Source of the DNA: Lichenicola sp964247725
GTDB taxonomy: Bacteria; Pseudomonadota; Alphaproteobacteria; Acetobacterales; Acetobacteraceae
DNA length: 64,000 nt
Direction: 5' to 3'
Assembly: GCA_964247725.1 (NCBI GenBank)
Contig: CAXTVM010000013.1
Location: 10,424 to 74,423, forward strand
A program made the position numbers and the translations under genes. Shown piece by piece: positions 8,394 through 18,680 of this stretch; positions within the stretch are counted from its first letter, which is position 1, and every line of letters starts with the position of its first letter. Under the pieces are notes generated by a model that searched no databases, had not been told where the DNA came from, and saw nothing but the letters and a program-made list of their open reading frames with translations.

Positions 8394-9077
8394 CCTCCCC
8401 GGAGTCCCGGGCGAAAAGTTGAACGCCACCGAGATCCGCGGCCGCAATCCGGCATAGGGCGTCACCGAGTGGATCAGCCAGGCCGGGAACAGCACCAGGG
8501 TCCCAGCCCGCGGCGTCACCGCCTGCCCGCCGCCCTCCCCGGCGCAGGCCTCGATCGCGCAGCGCAGGTGCGGCGCCACCATGGTCGGCAGGATGCCGCG
8601 CGGATCGGCCAGCTCCAGCAACCCGCCCGCCGCCGGGTCGGTATCGGCATCGCCGTCATCGACCCAGTACACCCCGGACCAATAGGCGCCGGCATGGCCG
8701 TGCGGCCGGTTGCCGTCACCGGCGCGGTTGACGTTGGCCCAGGCGGCGATGCGCCAGCCGACCCGCGCCGGCACCAGCCGGCCATGCCGCTCGGTCGCCG
8801 TCATCTCGTCGGCCAGCTGGCGGGCGCCGTCCAGCAGCGCCCGCCCGGCTGGCCCGCACCAGGACTGGAACTCCGCCGAGTGCCAGCCGCCCTGGTTGCT
8901 GACTACGACGCCGCGCTCGACCCGCTCGCGCTCCAGCACGGTGGCGGCGAGCTCGGCGTTGAGCGCGGCGGCCCCCCTCAACCGGGCCGCGACCAGCGGC
9001 GTCGGGAACAGCCCGCGCGCGGCGATGGAGCCCGGCTCGAAGGCGTCGATCTCGGAGGTGTCGGGGGGATTGATCAT
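8334..9077 (-). CDS. Putative 2-oxoglutarate/Fe(II) dioxygenase (TIGR02466-like) with repeat-encoded tail
   Basis: 247 residues. The core has FPTPLVAARL near the N-terminus, then WANVNRAGDGNRPHGHAGA with the first metal histidines, SGVYWVD, and a distal LFPAWLIHSVTPYAG carrying the last His and the 2-oxoglutarate-binding region. This is the layout of the TIGR02466/PF13759 family; the substrate is unknown. The ATG at 9075-9077 is chosen because upstream in-frame sequence is low-quality. The normal end should be near FNFSPGT; beyond it the last 18 or so residues (GQDSALDPLGPRAPNPYS) and the TAA come from repeat copy 1. It is divergent from the Lrp regulator gene. Confidence 0.8.
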   Translation of the reverse strand: MINPPDTSEIDAFEPGSIAARGLFPTPLVAARLRGAAALNAELAATVLERERVERGVVVSNQGGWHSAEFQSWCGPAGRALLDGARQLADEMTATERHGRLVPARVGWRIAAWANVNRAGDGNRPHGHAGAYWSGVYWVDDGDADTDPAAGGLLELADPRGILPTMVAPHLRCAIEACAGEGGGQAVTPRAGTLVLFPAWLIHSVTPYAGLRPRISVAFNFSPGTPGRKGQDSALDPLGPRAPNPYS

Positions 9078-9140
9078 CCCGTTGAGCCTGCCACACCCGC
9101 CCTCGATTGACAGCCGGGCCGCGACGGCTACCGTCCGGCC

Positions 9141-9569
9141 ATGCAGCCCGATGCCCTCGACCGGCAGCTCATCGAGTTGCTGACCGCCAACGCGCGACTG
9201 CCTGCCGCAGCGCTCGGCCGCCGGCTCGGCCTGTCGCGTACCACGGTGCAGAGCCGGATCGAGCGCCTGGAGCGGAGCGGCACCATCCTCGGCTACACCG
9301 TCCGGGCCGGCGCCGAGGGCGATCTCCGGGTGAAGGCGCACGTGCTGATCACGCTGGCGCCCAAGCGCACCGCCGCGGTCGAGGCCACGCTGCGCCGCAT
9401 CGCGCAGATCCGCGAGCTGTATGCGGTGAGCGGTCCGGTCGACCTCGTCGCCGTGATCGGCGGCGCCTCGACCGACGAGCTCGACCGCATCATCGACCAG
9501 ATCGGGGGGCTCGACGGCGTGGTGCGCACCAATTCGATGATCCTGCTGTCGACCCGGATCGCGCGATGA
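9141..9569 (+). CDS. Lrp/AsnC family transcriptional regulator
   Basis: 142 residues with an N-terminal winged helix-turn-helix (LDRQLIELLTANARLPAAAL, then LGLSRTTVQSRIERLERSG) and a C-terminal RAM/AsnC ligand-binding half (VLITLAPKR, LYAVSGPVDLVAVIGG). The family senses amino acids or related acids. Its stop overlaps the ATG of the 2-oxoadipate dioxygenase (ATGA), so the two are translationally coupled. That suggests it controls a lysine or 2-oxoadipate catabolic step. It may also regulate the divergent dioxygenase gene. Confidence 0.93.
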   Translation: MQPDALDRQLIELLTANARLPAAALGRRLGLSRTTVQSRIERLERSGTILGYTVRAGAEGDLRVKAHVLITLAPKRTAAVEATLRRIAQIRELYAVSGPVDLVAVIGGASTDELDRIIDQIGGLDGVVRTNSMILLSTRIAR

Positions 9570-10783
9570 CGGACCACGACGCCTTCATCGACCCCGACCG
9601 CCTCCGCGCCCGGTTCTCGGAGGCGCTGTCTGGGATGTATCGCCGCGAGGTGCCGCTCTACGGTACACTGCTGGAGCTGGTGGCAGGCTCCGGCAGCGAC
9701 CCCCGCCTGCGGGTCGAGCGGCACGGCGCCATCCGCCTCGGGCATGCGGACGAGCTCCGCGGCGTCCGCCGGCTGTTCGCGGTCATGGGGATGCACCCCG
9801 TCGGCCATTACGACTTGGCGGCGGCCGGCATTCCGGTGCACTCGACCGCCTTCCGCCCGATCCTGCCGGCGGCGCTGGCGGCGAGCCCGTTCCGCGTGTT
9901 CACTTCGCTGCTGCGGCTCGATCTGATCGCGGACGCGGCACTGCGCGACGAGGCCGCCGCCATCCTGTCCCGCCGGCGCATCTTCACCGAGCGCGTGCTG
10001 GAGCTGATCGCGCTGGCCGAGGCCGAGGGCGGGCTGCCCGCGCGCTGCGCCGACGCCTTCATCGCCGAGGCGCTGCACACCTTCCGCTGGCACCGCACCG
10101 CTGCAGTCGATGCCGCCACCTACGGCCGGTTCAAGGCCGCCCATCCGCTCGTGGCCGACGTGGTCTGCTTTCACGGCCCGCACATCAACCACCTGACGCC
10201 GCGCACCGCGGACATCGATGCGGCGCACGCTGCGATGCGCGCGCGCGGCATGAACCCGAAGCCCGTCATCGAGGGACCGCCGCGCCGCCGGGTGCCGATC
10301 CTGCTGCGGCAGACCAGCTTCCTCGCCCTGGACGAGGCGGTGCGGTTCGCCGACGGCATGACCGGGGTCCACACCGCCCGATTCGGCGAGATCGAGCAGC
10401 GCGGCGCGGCGCTGACGCTCAAGGGTCGCGCGCTCCACGACCGGCTGTTAGGGCAGATGCACGCGGCGCTGGAAGCCGGGGTTCCGCACGCCGAGGCGGA
10501 AGCGGTGTTCGCCACGTTCCCGGACGACCCGGGCGAGCTGCACGCGGAGGGGCTCGCCTTCTTCCGGCCGGGCACGCACGACCCGATCCTGTACGAGGAC
10601 TTCCTGCCGGTGAGTGCCGCCGGCATCTTCCGCTCCAATCTCGGGACCGGGGAAGCCGGCGGCACCGAAACGCCGCTCGCCGCGTCCGGCCGCGAAGCCT
10701 TCGAGGCCGCCCTCGGCGCGCCGGTCGCCGACGAGATGGCGCTCTATGCGCGCGAAGCCGGGATGCTGGAGGCCGATGCCTAA
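9566..10783 (+). CDS. hglS: 2-oxoadipate dioxygenase/decarboxylase, HglS/YdcJ (DUF1338) family
   Basis: 405 residues of the VOC-type DUF1338 family. Family hallmarks are the ERHGAIRLG block near residue 53, which supplies a metal His, VMGMHPVGHYDL, FHGPHINHLTPR, RRVPILLRQTSF and the late RFGEIEQRG acidic ligand. In Pseudomonas putida this enzyme converts 2-oxoadipate to D-2-hydroxyglutarate in D-lysine breakdown, using Fe(II) and O2. The start ATG overlaps the stop of the upstream Lrp gene. The stop overlaps the stop of the convergent Nudix gene by a few bases, leaving no space for a terminator. The substrate assignment rests on family membership. Confidence 0.88.
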   Translation: MTDHDAFIDPDRLRARFSEALSGMYRREVPLYGTLLELVAGSGSDPRLRVERHGAIRLGHADELRGVRRLFAVMGMHPVGHYDLAAAGIPVHSTAFRPILPAALAASPFRVFTSLLRLDLIADAALRDEAAAILSRRRIFTERVLELIALAEAEGGLPARCADAFIAEALHTFRWHRTAAVDAATYGRFKAAHPLVADVVCFHGPHINHLTPRTADIDAAHAAMRARGMNPKPVIEGPPRRRVPILLRQTSFLALDEAVRFADGMTGVHTARFGEIEQRGAALTLKGRALHDRLLGQMHAALEAGVPHAEAEAVFATFPDDPGELHAEGLAFFRPGTHDPILYEDFLPVSAAGIFRSNLGTGEAGGTETPLAASGREAFEAALGAPVADEMALYAREAGMLEADA

Positions 10784-11358
10784 GCCGCCTCCCCCTGCAG
10801 GATGCCGGCCAGCCGCACCAGGATCGCCGCCGTCGCCCCCCAGACGTCGTGCTCGGGATGCGGCCACGACCAGGTTCCGGCCCGCGGCCCGTCGGTGATG
10901 CGCCGCGGCGCGTCCGGATCGGTCAGCACGCCGAGCGGGAGCCGGAAGATCGCCGCCACCTCGTCCGCCGAGGCCCGCCATGTCGCCCGCGGCGACAGCA
11001 GGGCGACGATCGGCACGATGGTGAAGCGGCCGGCGATCGTCGGCTGGTCCGGCAGCCGGCCCATCACCTCGGCCAGGGACGGATCGAGTCCGATCTCCTC
11101 GCCCGCCTCGCGCAGCGCGGTCGCCACCGCGTCCGCATCCTGCGGATCCGCCCGGCCGCCCGGGAAGCTGACCTGCCCGGCATGGTGGCGCAGCAGCGCC
11201 GAGCGCCGGGTCAGCAGCACGAACGGCGCCGAAGCTAGCACGATCGGCACCAGCACCGCGGCAGCCTCGACCGTTCTGCCTGCTTGATCGGGCCAGGGCG
11301 ACGGTCGCGCCGGCGGCAGCCGGCTCAGCCGGTCGCGCAGCCAGTCCTCGAACGGCAT
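10780..11358 (-). CDS. Nudix hydrolase, NudL/CoA-pyrophosphatase-like
   Basis: 192 residues. The sequence SFPGGRADPQDADAVATAL followed by REAGEEIGL is the Nudix box in the form seen in NudL-type CoA diphosphatases (FPGG-x-x-D-x-x-D), preceded by ALLRHHAGQ, also typical of that group. The expected activity is hydrolysis of CoA or another nucleoside diphosphate derivative with Mg2+ or Mn2+; the substrate is not provable here. The ATG at 11356-11358 gives the usual length. Convergent and overlapping by 4 bp at its 3' end with the dioxygenase gene. Confidence 0.88.
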   Translation of the reverse strand: MPFEDWLRDRLSRLPPARPSPWPDQAGRTVEAAAVLVPIVLASAPFVLLTRRSALLRHHAGQVSFPGGRADPQDADAVATALREAGEEIGLDPSLAEVMGRLPDQPTIAGRFTIVPIVALLSPRATWRASADEVAAIFRLPLGVLTDPDAPRRITDGPRAGTWSWPHPEHDVWGATAAILVRLAGILQGEAA

Positions 11359-11422
11359 GGCGGATAGGCCCGGCGCGTGAACTGATCCCATCGGCCCCGC
11401 ATACCGCGCGGCCGGTGCCACG

Positions 11423-12169
11423 TCACTCCGCGCGGGCGAGGGCGCCGCCATACAGCACCGGGCCGGTCGGCAGCCCGGTCGGCGACCCCCCCTTCGGCTC
11501 CAGGCTGACCAGGATCTGCACCGCGCCGGCCGGAACGGCGCCGGCGGCCAGGCGCAGGCCGCCGGCCGGCAGCACGCCCAGCGCTCGCGGCGCCTTGGCG
11601 CCCGCGGGCAGCGACCAGAGTTCGAGGTCGCGACCGGACGGCACCGCCTCCGGCCGCAGCGGCCGCACCGACAGCGCGCCGTCCGGGCCCGCCTCCACCA
11701 CGAAGGCGGCCGGGCTGGCGCCGATCGGCGAGAGCGCCGCGACCACCGTCGGCTGCGACCCGGCCGGCGGCTGCCGCGACAGCACGGCGATCCCGGCGAA
11801 GGTTGCCGCAAGCAGGAAGCCTGCCGCGGCGAGGCCGCGCCAGATGCCCACCTTGGCCAGGCCAGCGTCCCGGTCTTGGTTCGGCCGCAGCGTCGTCACG
11901 GAGGCGCCCTCCCCTGGAGATGCCTGGGGGGATGCCCCGACACTCGCCTCGATCCGCAGCCACAGCGCCGCCGGCGGTGCGATCGGCGCCATCAGGGTGG
12001 CGAGCGGCGTCAGGCGTCGCTCCCAATCGGTGATGGCAGCGGCCAGCGCCGGATCGCCGGCGGCCTCTGCCAGCACGCGGGCGGCCTCGTCGGCCGGCAG
12101 CGTGCCCAGCACGTACTCGCCGGCGAGCACCACGATCTCGTCCGCGGGTCCCGGGTCGATGCCGCTCAT
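11423..12169 (-). CDS. Anti-sigma factor, RskA/ChrR-like
   Basis: 248 residues. The cytoplasmic N-terminal segment EIVVLAGEYVLGTLPADEAA is typical of RskA-type zinc-independent anti-sigma domains. A single membrane helix (GLAAAGFLLAATFAGIAVL) and an extracytoplasmic anti-sigma-K domain (SGRDLELWSLPAGAKAPRAL, then VQILVSLEPKGGSP) follow. It is encoded immediately after the ECF sigma gene with an ATGA overlap, so it almost certainly inhibits that sigma factor and releases it on an envelope signal. The signal and the protease are not visible. Confidence 0.9.
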   Translation of the reverse strand: MSGIDPGPADEIVVLAGEYVLGTLPADEAARVLAEAAGDPALAAAITDWERRLTPLATLMAPIAPPAALWLRIEASVGASPQASPGEGASVTTLRPNQDRDAGLAKVGIWRGLAAAGFLLAATFAGIAVLSRQPPAGSQPTVVAALSPIGASPAAFVVEAGPDGALSVRPLRPEAVPSGRDLELWSLPAGAKAPRALGVLPAGGLRLAAGAVPAGAVQILVSLEPKGGSPTGLPTGPVLYGGALARAE

Positions 12170-12729
12170 GATTCGAGACACCGGCGCAGGCCGAGCAGCG
12201 CCCGCCGCACCCAGGACTTCACGGTGCCGAGCGGCGCCTGCAGGCGCGCCGCCAGCTCGCTGTGCGACAGCCCGTCCATGAAGGCGAGCAGGACCACCTT
12301 GCGCTGGTCCTCGTCGAGCTCGCGCAGGCAGCGATGCAGCGCCGCCCCATCGGCCCGCTCGCCGAGCTGCTGCAGGATGTCGGGCGACGGGTCCGGCTCG
12401 TCCTCGCGCTCGTGGCCATACTGCTCGCGCGAGCGGCGGCGCAGGATGTCGATGGCGCGGTAGCGCACCAGGCTGGTCAGCCACGCCTCGGCGGCGCCGC
12501 GGGCCGGATCGAACTGCGCCGAGCGCTGCCAGACCTGGATGAAGGCGTCGTGCACCGCGTCCGCGGCCAGCGCCGGCTGCTGCATCAGCCGCAGCGCCAG
12601 CGCGTAGAGGCGCGGCGACTGCAGCTCGTACAGGCGGCGGAACGCGCCGCGGTCGCCCTCCGCGCAGGCTCGCAGCAGCGAGGCGACGTCAGCCTCAGCC
12701 GGCGCGGCCCGCCCGTCCCGATCATCCAT
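12166..12729 (-). CDS. ECF RNA polymerase sigma factor (SigK-like)
   Basis: 187 residues from the ATG at 12727-12729. Region 2 is present (FRRLYELQSPRLYALALR, DAFIQVWQ, then WLTSLVRYRAIDILRRR), as is region 4 (LDEDQRKVVLLAFMDGLSHS, then APLGTVKSWVRRALLGLRRCL). This pairing with an RskA-type anti-sigma is characteristic of the SigK group. Longer in-frame starts reach 12837, but the extra N-terminus is not homologous-looking. The gene overlaps the anti-sigma gene by 4 bp. No autoregulated promoter could be assigned. Confidence 0.93.
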   Translation of the reverse strand: MDDRDGRAAPAEADVASLLRACAEGDRGAFRRLYELQSPRLYALALRLMQQPALAADAVHDAFIQVWQRSAQFDPARGAAEAWLTSLVRYRAIDILRRRSREQYGHEREDEPDPSPDILQQLGERADGAALHRCLRELDEDQRKVVLLAFMDGLSHSELAARLQAPLGTVKSWVRRALLGLRRCLES

Positions 12730-12892
12730 ACCCCGGCGTGACCCCCGCAGCGTGGCGCCGAACATAGCCGACCGGAACGAGCGTGGCGAGGCGGTCGCGG
12801 TGGTCGACCAGGACGGATGGACGATCGTTGCGGACATGCCTCCCTACGCGTGATCGGCGGCGGCGGATGACCCCGCACCCGCCGGCCGCGCA

Positions 12893-13816
12893 TCACCCGC
12901 GCAGGAAGTCCAGGCAATGGTGCAGCGTCGGCGCCAGCCCATGCAGCGGCCGGCCGATCGCGCCGACGATCTCGACATGGTCGATGCCGGGGTAGATCCG
13001 CTCCTGCACCGGGCCGCCTGCGGCCCGGATGCGCGCGGCGAGCCGGACGGTGTTGGCCGGCCGTACGGTCCGGTCGGCGCTGCCGGCGAGCAGCAGCATC
13101 GGCGGGTTGCGGCCGTCCACGTAGCTGATCGGCTGCGTGACCGCGGTCGCCGGTCCCGGCCCGAAGATTCGCCGCAGCCGCTCGGTGTCGAGCGGCAGGA
13201 AGTCGTATGGTCCGGCGAGCCCGATCGCGCGCGAGACGTCGCGCGCCGGCGACAGCCCGACCGCCCCCAACAGGCCGGGGTCTAGGGTCAGCATGGCGGC
13301 GTTGTAGGCGCCGGCGGAGTGCCCGGCCAGCGCCGGCGGCGCCGCGTCGCCGCCGAACCGCCCGGCGTGGGCGCGAGCCCACGCGAACGCCTGCGCGCAG
13401 TCGGCCAGGATCCCGCGCCAGCGCACCTGCGGGTAGAGCCGGTAGTCCGGGATGATCGTGAGGATGCCGTGCGCCGCGAAGGCGCCACCGACGAAGCCGT
13501 ACATCCCCCGCGCACCGCGGGCCCAGCCGCCGCCGTAGATGAACACCATCGTCGGGAACGGCCCGGGCCCTGCGGGCCGGTAGACGTCGAGCCGCTGCCG
13601 TGGGTCCGGCCCATAGGCGATCCCGGCTGCGGCGAGGCGGCCGGGAGCCAGCGCGTTCAGCACCGAGGCGGGGGAACACGCCGTCAGCAGCAGGCCGGCC
13701 GGGACCGCCAGGGCGCCGAGCCGGCGGCGGCCAAGGTGGAGTTGGCCAAGGCGGGGGCGGTCGAGCCGGGGCGGGTCGGTCAGCCGAGCCGCTCGACGTA
13801 GTGGCCGTGCGCCCAT
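12893..13816 (-). CDS. Lipoprotein alpha/beta-hydrolase (esterase, BD-FAE-like)
   Basis: An export signal with lipobox (ALAVPAGLLLTAC) is followed by an alpha/beta-hydrolase. The oxyanion motif is FIYGGGWARG, the nucleophile elbow is GHSAGA, the acid is in LAGSADRTV and the base is in PGIDHVEI, so the Ser-Asp-His triad is complete. The family cleaves acyl or feruloyl esters; here it would be anchored to the periplasmic membrane face. The start is uncertain: the ATG at 13814-13816 gives a long basic n-region and overlaps the upstream small lipoprotein gene by 37 bp; no better ATG/GTG/TTG lies closer to the lipobox. Part of a same-strand run with the YXWQPGHW lipoprotein. Confidence 0.8.
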   Translation of the reverse strand: MGARPLRRAARLTDPPRLDRPRLGQLHLGRRRLGALAVPAGLLLTACSPASVLNALAPGRLAAAGIAYGPDPRQRLDVYRPAGPGPFPTMVFIYGGGWARGARGMYGFVGGAFAAHGILTIIPDYRLYPQVRWRGILADCAQAFAWARAHAGRFGGDAAPPALAGHSAGAYNAAMLTLDPGLLGAVGLSPARDVSRAIGLAGPYDFLPLDTERLRRIFGPGPATAVTQPISYVDGRNPPMLLLAGSADRTVRPANTVRLAARIRAAGGPVQERIYPGIDHVEIVGAIGRPLHGLAPTLHHCLDFLRG

Positions 13817-14043
13817 ACCCAGCGATAGCCGTCCCAGCGCCAGTGGCCCGGCTGCCAGGCCCAGTACGGGTGCTCGCGCGGCGGCGGCGGCCGCTGCTCG
13901 ACGATCACCGCCGGCGGCGGCGGCCGAACTACGACCGGCGCGGTCCGATACACCACGCGCGGCGGCGGCGGCGGCGCCTCGTAGATGCAGCCGGCCAGGA
14001 ACACGGCCGAGAGGCTGGGCAGGGCGAGGCGTCGTAGGCGCAT
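13780..14043 (-). CDS. Small proline-rich lipoprotein with W-x-x-G-x-W motif
   Basis: 87 residues. A signal with lipobox (LSAVFLAGC) is followed by a Pro-rich stretch (EAPPPPPRVV, RPPPPAVIVEQRPPPP) and a C-terminal YWAWQPGHWRWDGYRWVWAHG, which is the YXWXPGHW/WXXGXW repeat found in many proteobacterial envelope lipoproteins. The role is unknown, probably spanning or decorating the outer membrane. The start at 14041-14043 puts the lipobox at the normal distance; an ATG three codons upstream is also possible. Overlaps the start of the downstream esterase. Confidence 0.8.
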   Translation of the reverse strand: MRLRRLALPSLSAVFLAGCIYEAPPPPPRVVYRTAPVVVRPPPPAVIVEQRPPPPREHPYWAWQPGHWRWDGYRWVWAHGHYVERLG

Positions 14044-14077
14044 GGGGATCATCCTTGCAGTCCATGGCCGATCCGGC

Positions 14078-15520
14078 TCATCCGGACAACGGCCGCGCCA
14101 CCTGCTCCAGCGACTTGCCTTCCGCATCGACGCCGAACCGCAACGCCATGCAGGCCGCCGCGATCATCAGCACTCCGGCGCCGGCATAGCCGTAGGCCAG
14201 CGGCACCATGCCGCCGGCCTGGATCAGCCAGCCGAACAGCGAGGGCGCCCCCACGCCGCCGATCAGCGTGCCCAGCACGAAGAACACCGAGATCGCCATC
14301 GCCCGCGTCTCCAGCGGGAAGATCTCGCTCGCGGTGAGGTAGGCGGCGCTGGCGGCGGGCGACGCGAAGAAGAAGATCGCCACCCAGCCGGCGGTCTGGG
14401 TGACGGCGGAGAGCGCTCCGCGGGCGAACAGCCAGGCCACCGCGATGATCAGCAGGCCGGACACGCCGTAGGTGGCGAAGATCATGCGACGCCGACCGAC
14501 GGTGTCGAACAGCGGTCCCAGCAGCACCACGCCCAGCACGTTGGCCAGCGCCAGCGGCAGGATGAACAGCCCGACCCGGTGCGGCGCCACCCCCTGGTCG
14601 TGGGTCAGCACCTGGCCGTAGGTGAAGAACACCGCGTTGTAGAGGAACGCCTGCGCCGCCATCATCAGCAGCGCCAGCGCCGAGCGGAGCTTGTACTCCG
14701 CCCACATGGTCCGCAGGATCAGCCCGAAGCCGAACACCCGCTGCGGATGCACGGCGAGGCGGTCGTGCACCGGCGGCAGGGCGGCGCCGATGGCGGCCTC
14801 GACGCGGGCCTCGATCTGCGCGGTGGCGGCGTCGGCCGCCTCGTGCTGCCCGTGCGTGACGAGCCAGCGCGGGCTCTCGGGCACCCAGCGCCGCAGCATC
14901 AGCACCAGCAGCCCGAGCACGCCGCCGATCGCGAACCCGTAGCGCCAGCCGCCCGGGAACGAGCCGTCGTCCCGCACCAGCAGCAGCGCCGCCACCGCGC
15001 CGGCGGCGGCGCCGAACCAGTACGAGCCGTTTACCAGCAGGTCGACGCGGCCGCGCACCCGGGCCGGGATCAGCTCGTCGATCGCCGAGTTGATCGCCGA
15101 ATACTCGCCGCCGATGCCGAGCCCGGTCAGGAACCGGAACAGCACGAAGCTGGTGAAATTCCACGAGCAGGCGGTGGCCAGCACGCTCAGGATGTAGATG
15201 CCCAACGTCACGCTGAAGATCCGCCTGCGGCCGACCCGGTCGGTGAGCCAGCCGAACAGCAGCGCGCCCGCCACCGCGCCGGCGAGGTAGAGCGACGCCG
15301 CCAGGCCGATGTCGGCAGCCGACAGCCCCAGCGTCGCCGGGCTTTCCAGCGCCGGGCCGATCGAGCCGACGATGGTGACCTCGAGCCCGTCAAGGATCCA
15401 GGTGATGCCGAGCGCTGCCACCACCAGCAGATGGAAGCGGGACCACGGCAGCCGGTCGAGCCGGGCCGGGATGTCGGTATGGATCACGGCGGGAGCGGTC
15501 ACGGGGGCAGTTCCTGGCAC
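14078..15520 (-). CDS. MFS transporter, sugar/metabolite:H+ symporter type
   Basis: 480 residues with twelve membrane segments. Motif A copies are FGWLTDRVGRRRIF and LFDTVGRRRMIF. Other family features are DGLEVTIVGSIGPAL in TM1, RFLTGLGIGGEYSAINSAID after TM4 and the PESPRWL motif before the central loop, all typical of sugar-porter/AAHS-like transporters. The substrate is not deducible. The start is a GTG at 15518-15520; internal GTG codons at the Val residues of the first 12 codons are alternatives. Repeat copy 2 and then the acs stop lie upstream. Confidence 0.88.
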   Translation of the reverse strand: MPGTAPVTAPAVIHTDIPARLDRLPWSRFHLLVVAALGITWILDGLEVTIVGSIGPALESPATLGLSAADIGLAASLYLAGAVAGALLFGWLTDRVGRRRIFSVTLGIYILSVLATACSWNFTSFVLFRFLTGLGIGGEYSAINSAIDELIPARVRGRVDLLVNGSYWFGAAAGAVAALLLVRDDGSFPGGWRYGFAIGGVLGLLVLMLRRWVPESPRWLVTHGQHEAADAATAQIEARVEAAIGAALPPVHDRLAVHPQRVFGFGLILRTMWAEYKLRSALALLMMAAQAFLYNAVFFTYGQVLTHDQGVAPHRVGLFILPLALANVLGVVLLGPLFDTVGRRRMIFATYGVSGLLIIAVAWLFARGALSAVTQTAGWVAIFFFASPAASAAYLTASEIFPLETRAMAISVFFVLGTLIGGVGAPSLFGWLIQAGGMVPLAYGYAGAGVLMIAAACMALRFGVDAEGKSLEQVARPLSG

Positions 15521-15582
15521 AGGGCCTGCGGATCAGGAAGGCCAGGGCAGAGCCCACGCACGGCTACCGCATGAGGAAGAAG

Positions 15583-15734
15583 AAGGCCAGGGGCCTTGCC
15601 CCTGGACCCCAGTGGGGCCGCGGGCTCCAGGCCCCGATTCATAAGAAAATAGTCTCATGCAGGAACTATCTCCTTAACGAATCGGGGTTTTGGGGCTCGC
15701 GGCCCCAACGGATCCACGGCAGCGCCCTGGCCTT
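15583..15734. repeat. Dispersed palindromic repeat, copy 2
   Basis: Full two-arm copy. The left arm carries AAGGCCAGGGGCCTTGCCCC, then GGGGCCGCGGG and GGCCCCGATTCATAAG. The right arm carries CCTTAACGAATCGGGGTTTT, GGGGCTCGCGGCCCCAACGG and AGCGCCCTGGCCTTC. It lies fully between the acs stop and the MFS start, outside both proteins. A short extra fragment (AAGGCCAGGGCAGAGCC) sits about 45 bp to the left, near 15538-15555. Confidence 0.9.
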
Positions 15735-15785
15735 CTCCCTCCACGTCTCCTCAGAAGCGATAGCCCTGAGAGCCCCTGGCCTGCC

Positions 15786-17735
<1,950 letters not shown>

Positions 17736-18069
17736 CGGCGCCCCCGGCAGGTCGGCTTGCCGCCGCTTCCCGCATGAGTATCGTCGGCCCGAGCGGCGCC
17801 CGAGGTCAATCGGCGCACGATACCGTGCCTGAACCGTCCCCATCCGCGAGGCGCATGAAAAACACCCATTCGCCACAGGTGCGGCGGCAACGATCGTCCG
17901 TCGGCGATGTTGCAATGTTGTGACAGCCTTGCACGCTGCAGGTCTTGCGGAATGGGTAGAGCCGTATGACGTTCAGCGCACGGGCGAAGTCCGTCGCAAC
18001 CGAGTCCCGCGCAAGACGGGACCGTCGTCAATCTGCCGCCAATAGGGTGGCATGGGGAGATTTCAGACC
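17736..18069. other. Intergenic region upstream of acs
   Basis: About 330 bp between acs (leftward) and a small rightward ORF; it must contain the acs promoter. It includes a less GC-rich stretch near 17870-17960. I see no clear promoter pair, operator or RNA element. Confidence 0.45.
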
Positions 18070-18276
18070 ATGCAGACCGATTTTACCAACGAGGATCTCA
18101 GCGCCATCCGCGATGCGGTCCCGCATCTCGACCTGGTCGCGATCCGGTCGCTACGCCGCGCGGGTTACGACATCGTCCGGAGCGAGCCGGCCGTAGAGAG
18201 CAGGCGTACGCTCTGGAACCTGATCCCTTGCCCGATGACCACGCAGGCGCTGGTTCCCGAGCACGCCGCCGAGTAG
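18070..18276 (+). CDS. Possible small protein, 68 aa
   Basis: The reading frame MQTDFTNEDLSAIRDAVPHL followed by DLVAIRSLRRAGYDIV has a plausible amphipathic composition and a GGGGAG upstream, about 11 bases before the ATG; another ATG at 18052 extends it by six codons. No family is recognised. Its amino-acid composition is less Arg/Pro/Ala-biased than the shadow ORFs in this region, which is the main reason for listing it. Confidence 0.4.
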   Translation: MQTDFTNEDLSAIRDAVPHLDLVAIRSLRRAGYDIVRSEPAVESRRTLWNLIPCPMTTQALVPEHAAE

Positions 18277-18680
18277 TCCCACTCGGCCCGGACGGTGTGA
18301 TCCTCTGCCACGGCGGCGCCTTGGCGGCTCGCGCCGCCAGCGAGGGCGGGTGCGCCGTAGGACGGGACGGAGCAGTGGTCGATCCCGATCGTTGGACGAC
18401 GCGTCCTGATCCACAGCTCGGGCGGCAGCGGCAGATGACGTCCCGTGCCAATACGCCTGGACATCATGCTGGCGCCGAACGCTAACGGCGAACGCCTCGA
18501 CAACGTTAGGACATTTGCGACCGCTCGGCATTGCGGCGACCAAACACTTTAGCAGGTTCGTGTCATCAACTGCCGGCCTCCCGTTCGGGCAGCAACTGGT
18601 GACGCGAGCCGGAACGAACTTCTTCCCAATCCCGTCAACGACGATCAGCTCCCGAGCTTGCCGGCGCCCCTGACTTCTTT
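18277..18680. other. Intergenic region, nothing recognised
   Basis: About 400 bp downstream of the RND adaptor gene, less GC-rich than the surroundings. Antisense ORFs here (for example 18151-18543) look like compositional shadows, rich in Arg and Pro. A small AGCTC-CC-GAGCT hairpin at 18647-18658 could mark the end of the RND operon transcript, but there is no T run. Confidence 0.4.

Noticed and set aside
18151..18543. Leftward ORF of 130 codons between the small protein and the RND adaptor
   Set aside because: Arg/Pro-rich shadow composition overlapping a better rightward candidate; no start signal.
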